A DNA stretch of 12,441 nt from Cudoniella acicularis. Lineage: Eukaryota > Ascomycota > Leotiomycetes > Helotiales > Helotiaceae. The position numbers and the translations under genes were made by a program. Location: assembly GCA_013054445.1 (NCBI GenBank), contig JAAMPI010001599.1, forward strand, positions 1 through 12,441, written 5' to 3'. The number at the start of each line of letters is the position of its first letter. Positions within the stretch are counted from its first letter, which is position 1. Shown one piece after another: positions 8,409 through 12,441 of this stretch. The notes beneath the pieces are model-generated. The model was not told where the DNA came from and made no database searches. It was given only the letters and a program-made list of their open reading frames with translations.

Positions 8409-10274
8409 ATGTCCGCCTTCTGCAGCTCCTCCCCCTCGAAGGCCAGCTCTCTCGTCTCGAAGGTAGCATCTCGTCCGGTGCTTTCGTTTTTATATCCTTC
8501 CGAATGTCCTCAGCAATTGCGCTCTCATCCAAAACGTACACGCCATTCTCAAATTCCTTTGCAAATGGTCTCGACGACAACTCCGAGTCTCGAGGCTTGG
8601 TTTATAAAATCTCTCGCCAGCGCTGGCAATTGCCGCAAGCACAATCCGCGGGGCTTTCAGCTATCGACCTTTCTCTCTTCGCAGAGACCAGATGTATCGT
8701 CCAAGAGAAAACAGGTTCACAGTGTTTCCTTCCGGCGGCAGCAGTCCACACAGACTGCTGAAACTGAGCTTTTTGAAGAGTTACGCGAAGAGCTGCGCGA
8801 AGAGCTACCGGAGGAACCCAATCGCACAAAAGAAGAGCTTATGGAATTGGTGGATCAATACAGTGGAGGCTCATATACGGACCAGCTTCCGTTGCTCGAA
8901 GTCCCGAGTCTATACCAACCCAGCGACGGTCCAAACCTCACAGTTTCTGATAAAGTAGAAGACGAATGGCCGCCACCACATTATGCCTGGCCTGCAGATC
9001 CCGAGACGAAGCTCAAACTGGAAGCTCTTGACGATGCGTTACAACCGCCATATGCTATAGACCCCGAGGATGTATACCAAATTTATAAGGAACTCCCACG
9101 GCCTCGAGCGCCCTACCTCGAATCTCGTACAAGACACAGATTACTCCACGTTTTATCCTCGGTAGAACGCAGAGATGAACATTCCATGTTGCGATATCTT
9201 TCCGTTATTGATGACATGAAGAAGGCCGCAATACCCCTATTGACACCAGAATGGAACAGCGCTATTTCTTTTGCAGCACGTTATGTAAACAGGTCAACAG
9301 AGGTTGAAGTCGAGGCCGCACTTCATATGTGGAGGCAGATGGAGGCAGAAGCTGGTGCCAAACCAGACGATGCTACTTTCAACATTCTCTTCGATGTAGC
9401 TTGCAAGGCTGGAAAGTTTACTCTCGCCGAAATGATCTATAAAGAGATGCAAAACCGGGGATTGAAATACGACCGCTATCACCACGTCAGTTTAATTCAC
9501 TACCACGGGCTAAGAAAAAATGGAGATGGAGCTCGAGCAGCATATCAGGCCCTTGTTGAAGAAGGAGAAATCGTCGACACAGTTGTCCTAAACGCAATGA
9601 TATCAGCTCTAATATCATCCTATGAAGCGAACGCCGCCGAAAATATCTACGAGCGCATGAAACGCATTCATGGAACCCAAACAAGCATTACTCTCAATCC
9701 TCACACCCGCCAAGGCCAACGACACATAAGTAGAGTCTTGAAACGCGTAGCACGCGAGACAAAAACGGACCCAGAAAGGCGAGCCAAATTCCAAGAAAAG
9801 AAATCTCTCATCGCGCCAGACCTACACACCTACCGCATCCTCGTAAACTACTTTGCTGTCCAAGCCGGTGAGCTCAACAAGGTAACTCGGCTCTTCGAAG
9901 AAATGCAATGGTTCTACATCCCCATCCATGGAGCTCTCTTCCTCGCACTCTTTAAAGGCTTCGCTGTTCACGGCGGAATACGGTACACGCAATGGACGGA
10001 AGCCCGTCTCGAAAGCGTCTGGAAATCATACATGTCCGCCATCGATGCTGGAACAAAGAATCTGTACATTTCCCGCTGGATGGTAATGTGGGCTTTGCGG
10101 GCTTTCGCCAAGTGTTCTGGCAAGAAGAGGATGTGTGAAGTATGGGAGGAGGTTCGACCGAAATGGGAACCGGATCAGAAGGAAAGAGATTTTGTCTTGG
10201 GGCATTTGAGGACGCTGATGGAGGCGGAGGATATGTCTGATAAGAAGTTTGATTGGTTGTTAGGATCTTTATAG
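8409..10274 (+). CDS. Pentatricopeptide repeat (PPR) protein, probably mitochondrial, single exon
   Basis: One uninterrupted frame of 621 residues. The N-terminal 110 residues are rich in Ser, Arg and Lys and poor in acidic residues, as in a mitochondrial targeting region. An acidic stretch with REEL repeats follows (about 118-136). Helical PPR-like units are visible at about 278-314, 318-353 (DDATFNILFDVACKAG core), 354-388, 389-421 and 470-504 (DLHTYRILVNYFAVQAG core), with more degenerate repeats to about 600. PPR proteins bind organellar RNA and act in its processing, stability or translation; the target here is unknown. The first ATG after an in-frame stop at 8379 was chosen, but its context is weak (C at -3), and Met53, followed by a G, is an alternative start. 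I do not recognise a specific ortholog such as Cya5 or Ccm1. The gene is divergent from mS23. Confidence 0.88.
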   Translation: MSAFCSSSPSKASSLVSKVASRPVLSFLYPSECPQQLRSHPKRTRHSQIPLQMVSTTTPSLEAWFIKSLASAGNCRKHNPRGFQLSTFLSSQRPDVSSKRKQVHSVSFRRQQSTQTAETELFEELREELREELPEEPNRTKEELMELVDQYSGGSYTDQLPLLEVPSLYQPSDGPNLTVSDKVEDEWPPPHYAWPADPETKLKLEALDDALQPPYAIDPEDVYQIYKELPRPRAPYLESRTRHRLLHVLSSVERRDEHSMLRYLSVIDDMKKAAIPLLTPEWNSAISFAARYVNRSTEVEVEAALHMWRQMEAEAGAKPDDATFNILFDVACKAGKFTLAEMIYKEMQNRGLKYDRYHHVSLIHYHGLRKNGDGARAAYQALVEEGEIVDTVVLNAMISALISSYEANAAENIYERMKRIHGTQTSITLNPHTRQGQRHISRVLKRVARETKTDPERRAKFQEKKSLIAPDLHTYRILVNYFAVQAGELNKVTRLFEEMQWFYIPIHGALFLALFKGFAVHGGIRYTQWTEARLESVWKSYMSAIDAGTKNLYISRWMVMWALRAFAKCSGKKRMCEVWEEVRPKWEPDQKERDFVLGHLRTLMEAEDMSDKKFDWLLGSL

Positions 10275-10277
10275 GGT

Positions 10278-10291
10278 GGATGGATGGATGG
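10278..10291. repeat. GGAT tetranucleotide tract just after the PPR stop codon
   Basis: Three GGAT units and a partial fourth begin four bases after the stop codon, within the presumed 3' untranslated region. It is a simple repeat with no assigned function. Confidence 0.6.
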
Positions 10292-10399
10292 GTGTACCGA
10301 TATAGATGGTTGGTTGGACATGTGTATATATAGGGATTGTATATTTTACGAAAAATAGACGGAGGACGGACGGGTAGGAACTCACTCTTTTAGTAGAGA

Positions 10400-10405
10400 A
10401 ATAAA
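10400..10405 (+). terminator. Possible polyadenylation signal AATAAA of the PPR gene
   Basis: An exact AATAAA lies about 126 bp downstream of the PPR stop codon in A/T-rich DNA, a plausible distance for a fungal 3' end. Fungal signals are degenerate, so the hexamer alone is weak evidence. Confidence 0.35.
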
Positions 10406-11557
10406 TTCAAAACTAAATTTTGCGGAACTACTGCTGTAGCATACATGTACTATGGATAGCCTGCATCTTTACTCCTTTTGCCTTTTTCCTCCTCCCTCCT
10501 ATTCTTTTTATATTTTGACATGGATGATGATATCTACCCATTTTTCTTAATCGTTATATCCTTCGTATATCTTTCTGCCGAGAAAAACGGCCCAAAAGTT
10601 CACAAAGGCTACTCTACTTGCTGTCTATTAGCTAGCCAGCTACCTACAATCTTACCCTCTCACTCTTTCCGAGCCCCTCACCCGCTCACAGGTCATAACC
10701 TCCCACTAACGCCGCAAGTAAGTCAACAACCATCCAACCATACAAAACATATAAGCGTATTTTACTCACTGCTCAGTGAGATCGCTATCCTTCCTTTCTT
10801 CCTCATCGGCGCCATGGTTATCGGCAATTCCCCACTCCGCACTCCATCCATACTCCGTATAAATAATCATCAAATAAGTAATAAATTTTATTCATTTCTA
10901 AGAGATAGGTGATCTTGACGAGGGTTGGTGTAGTTAGTGTGGGTATGCTTACTTGCTAGTAGCTGTATTGTTTGATGGATTTATAGAGAAAATAGATCTG
11001 TGTATTCAATCCTGGAAGTTAGAAACTGGGAGGCGGAAGGTGGCGCCGCGGAAGGAGGCAGGATTCCTGGAGCAACAAATGTCTTTATCTTATCGCCTTT
11101 TAATCACTTCACTCCCAACAAATGAACAAAAAAGTTCTGCCGAGCTCGCCGGTGGTACCTACTCAAAGCCGTTAAGACAAGCCAAGCCAGTTCACCATCA
11201 CATCAACTCACTCAGGAACAGAAAAGCAAGTGATTTTGAAGTTATTTATTCTTATTCGTCTCTTCTCTCCGCGACTCCATCCAGTCAGTCATTGTTGACT
11301 TTCCTCCTTCCTCCCCAGACGTCCCCTGACCGCCACAATCAAAAGACTGCGCTCTCCCAAACAATCCCAGTCATTTAAAGGATCGAAGGTAACAGCCGCC
11401 ATTGCCCCTTTTCCGCACTCATCCCTCCCCGTACAAGCTTTCCAGCGCCTTCCGCCTATTCCGAGAAGCAATCGCACCAAGCGTTATGCGTAACATATAT
11501 GGTACACGCACCAACACCAACCCAACCCCTCTAGACACCGCGCCAGAAAGGAAGTTT

Positions 11558-11589
11558 TGTATGTATGTATGCGCCATGCTATGCTATGC
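11558..11589. repeat. TATG and ATGCT microsatellite patch
   Basis: About three TATG units are followed, after a short gap, by ATGCT units (two full and one partial). This is simple-sequence DNA in the non-coding spacer. Confidence 0.6.
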
Positions 11590-12188
11590 CGTCCTTTCAT
11601 TTTCCGTTCCATTCCTGTATCTTTTTATCGCAGCAAAAGGCAAGGTCCTCCAACAAGAGCCGTACGTACTGTTCCCTTCCGTCTAAGATCCAGCCAGCCA
11701 TGAGGCAATTCTAATAACACGCCCAAAAAATCCATCAATCCAGACAAACAAAAATTAGACACATAAAAAATAAATAGCACACAATAAGATATAGACTTTA
11801 TCAGTAAGTAAGGGTAACTGACAGGCAATAGAAAAAACAAGGAATGTAGCTTGCTAAGGAGCGTGTGTGTTGTATGGGTATCAGAATGAAGCTTTGACAT
11901 GTACCTCTCGCCAAGCAAACAAAACAAAAATCCGCCTCGCGATGAACTAAGAGTGGCCGTTATGAATATAATCATCAGGGCGTACGCGTGGTATTGTTAC
12001 ACAAAAACGACCAACAAGGGCCGGGGTAAAAAAATTAACAGAAAAAGAAGCGAATTATGTAAGTGTCGGCCGTGAGGCATGCAAGATCTAAAGAAATCCT
12101 GCTTTTCTATCGTTTTGGAGATTTCGGGTTTTTGCTTGTTATCGGAGATTTGATAATTGGTGGGATTACGAGGTTGAAAACATGGTAA

Positions 12189-12441
12189 TCAAGGTCGACC
12201 CAACCCAACTGGGAACTTCTCCGCAAAGAACTTGAAAATCTTGGCTTTCTTGCTGGGACTCCGTTGCAACTGGGCTGCGACTTGGACCATCGGCCCAACA
12301 ATATCTTCATCCCCTAATTGGGGGAATTTGCCCTCGCTTCGGGGATCGTTAAGCGAAGGGATCTTGGTCATTATGTTGTTGTTTCCTGGGTCGCCAAGGG
12401 TGGTGTGTTTGAGGGTTGCGAAGGCGTCGCTGCCGCTCTCA
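12189..12441 (-). CDS. 3' end of an unrecognised protein gene, cut by the window edge
   Basis: A minus-strand frame is open from the right edge (first full codon at 12440) to TGA at 12189-12191, giving 83 C-terminal residues with no start inside a clear context. Codons in the edge-proximal half mostly end in C or G (GGC, AGC, GAC, GCC, TTC, ACC), as expected for real coding DNA. The fragment is hydrophilic, with a Gly/Asn patch, an acidic QLGDEDIVGPMVQVAAQL segment and a basic tail SPSKKAKIFKFFAEKFP before the stop. I recognise no domain. The internal ATG (12371) could also be a start, but the coding-like sequence continues upstream of it. A downstream intron that would change the C-terminus cannot be excluded. 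Confidence 0.55.
   Translation of the reverse strand, partial: ESGSDAFATLKHTTLGDPGNNNIMTKIPSLNDPRSEGKFPQLGDEDIVGPMVQVAAQLQRSPSKKAKIFKFFAEKFPVGLGRP

Larger units (their letters stand above)
10275..12188. other. 1.9-kb spacer between converging genes, no gene supported
   Basis: The longest plus-strand frames (10478-10912, 10953-11378 and 11402-11686) open with TTG, not ATG, and translate into low-complexity Ser/Leu/Pro/Thr-rich or hydrophobic sequence. The minus-strand frame 11625-11975 is likewise hydrophobic and featureless. The plus strand is strikingly C/T-rich from about 10460 to 11480. Small microsatellites occur around 11560-11590, and a 7-bp inverted repeat with a 2-bp spacer sits at 10765-10780. 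The spacer is long for a tail-to-tail pair, so an unspotted non-coding RNA or small spliced gene remains possible. Confidence 0.5.

Noticed and set aside
10765..10780. CTCACTG / CAGTGAG inverted repeat with a 2-bp spacer
   Set aside because: Short, isolated and in non-coding DNA; dyads of this size arise often by chance.
10478..11378. Two plus-strand frames of 144 and 141 codons in the right spacer
   Set aside because: Both open with TTG and encode low-complexity sequence driven by the C/T-rich DNA.
11625..11975. 116-codon minus-strand hydrophobic frame
   Set aside because: Composition-driven, no family resemblance, no supporting context or splice structure.
1..12441. Search for transposon, CRISPR, toxin, viral relic or biosynthetic-cluster signatures
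   Set aside because: No transposase or reverse-transcriptase motifs, no long terminal repeats, no spaced repeats and no cluster-type enzymes were seen; all recognised genes are housekeeping.

Overview
The window looks like nuclear DNA of a filamentous ascomycete (Pezizomycotina, possibly Leotiomycetes). Coding frames are broken by very short introns of 47-60 bp. These mostly start GTAAGT or GTATGT and usually carry a CTRAY branch site (CTAAC, CTGAC, CTAAT) shortly before the acceptor. There are no ribosome binding sites or operons, and every protein I can name is a conserved eukaryotic one. The class-level placement is an impression from protein and gene style, not a measurement.

Layout, left to right. 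Positions 1-627 hold no gene I can support. At 628-1696 (minus) is a four-exon atypical dual-specificity phosphatase of the Siw14/OCA type with an intact CX5R signature and a hydrophobic C-terminus. About 1.3 kb of non-coding DNA (1697-2999) lies upstream of it. At 3000-5542 (minus) is a three-exon gene for an Ima1/Samp1-type inner nuclear membrane protein of 813 residues. It is divergent from alg14 (6068-6915, plus, two exons), the membrane anchor subunit of the second GlcNAc transferase of dolichol-linked oligosaccharide synthesis. The two share a 525-bp intergenic region. alg14 converges on the mitoribosomal small-subunit gene mS23/Rsm25 (7291-8059, minus, two exons). That gene is divergent from a single-exon 621-residue pentatricopeptide repeat protein (8409-10274, plus), with 349 bp between the start codons. 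A long pyrimidine-rich spacer (10275-12188) follows. At the right edge is the 3' end of an unrecognised minus-strand gene (12189-12441).

How the genes relate: the two divergent pairs are the only functional groupings visible. Ima1 and Alg14 are both membrane proteins of the nuclear envelope/ER system. mS23 and the PPR protein both plausibly serve mitochondrial gene expression. Co-regulation of either pair is inference. I found no mobile element, CRISPR array, tRNA, rRNA, biosynthetic cluster or defence system. The window reads as ordinary housekeeping DNA. The more interesting points are details: an intron splitting the phosphatase active-site loop, a probable tail anchor on that phosphatase, a 15-residue tandem duplication in Ima1, and a probable 5'-UTR intron with a uORF in front of mS23.
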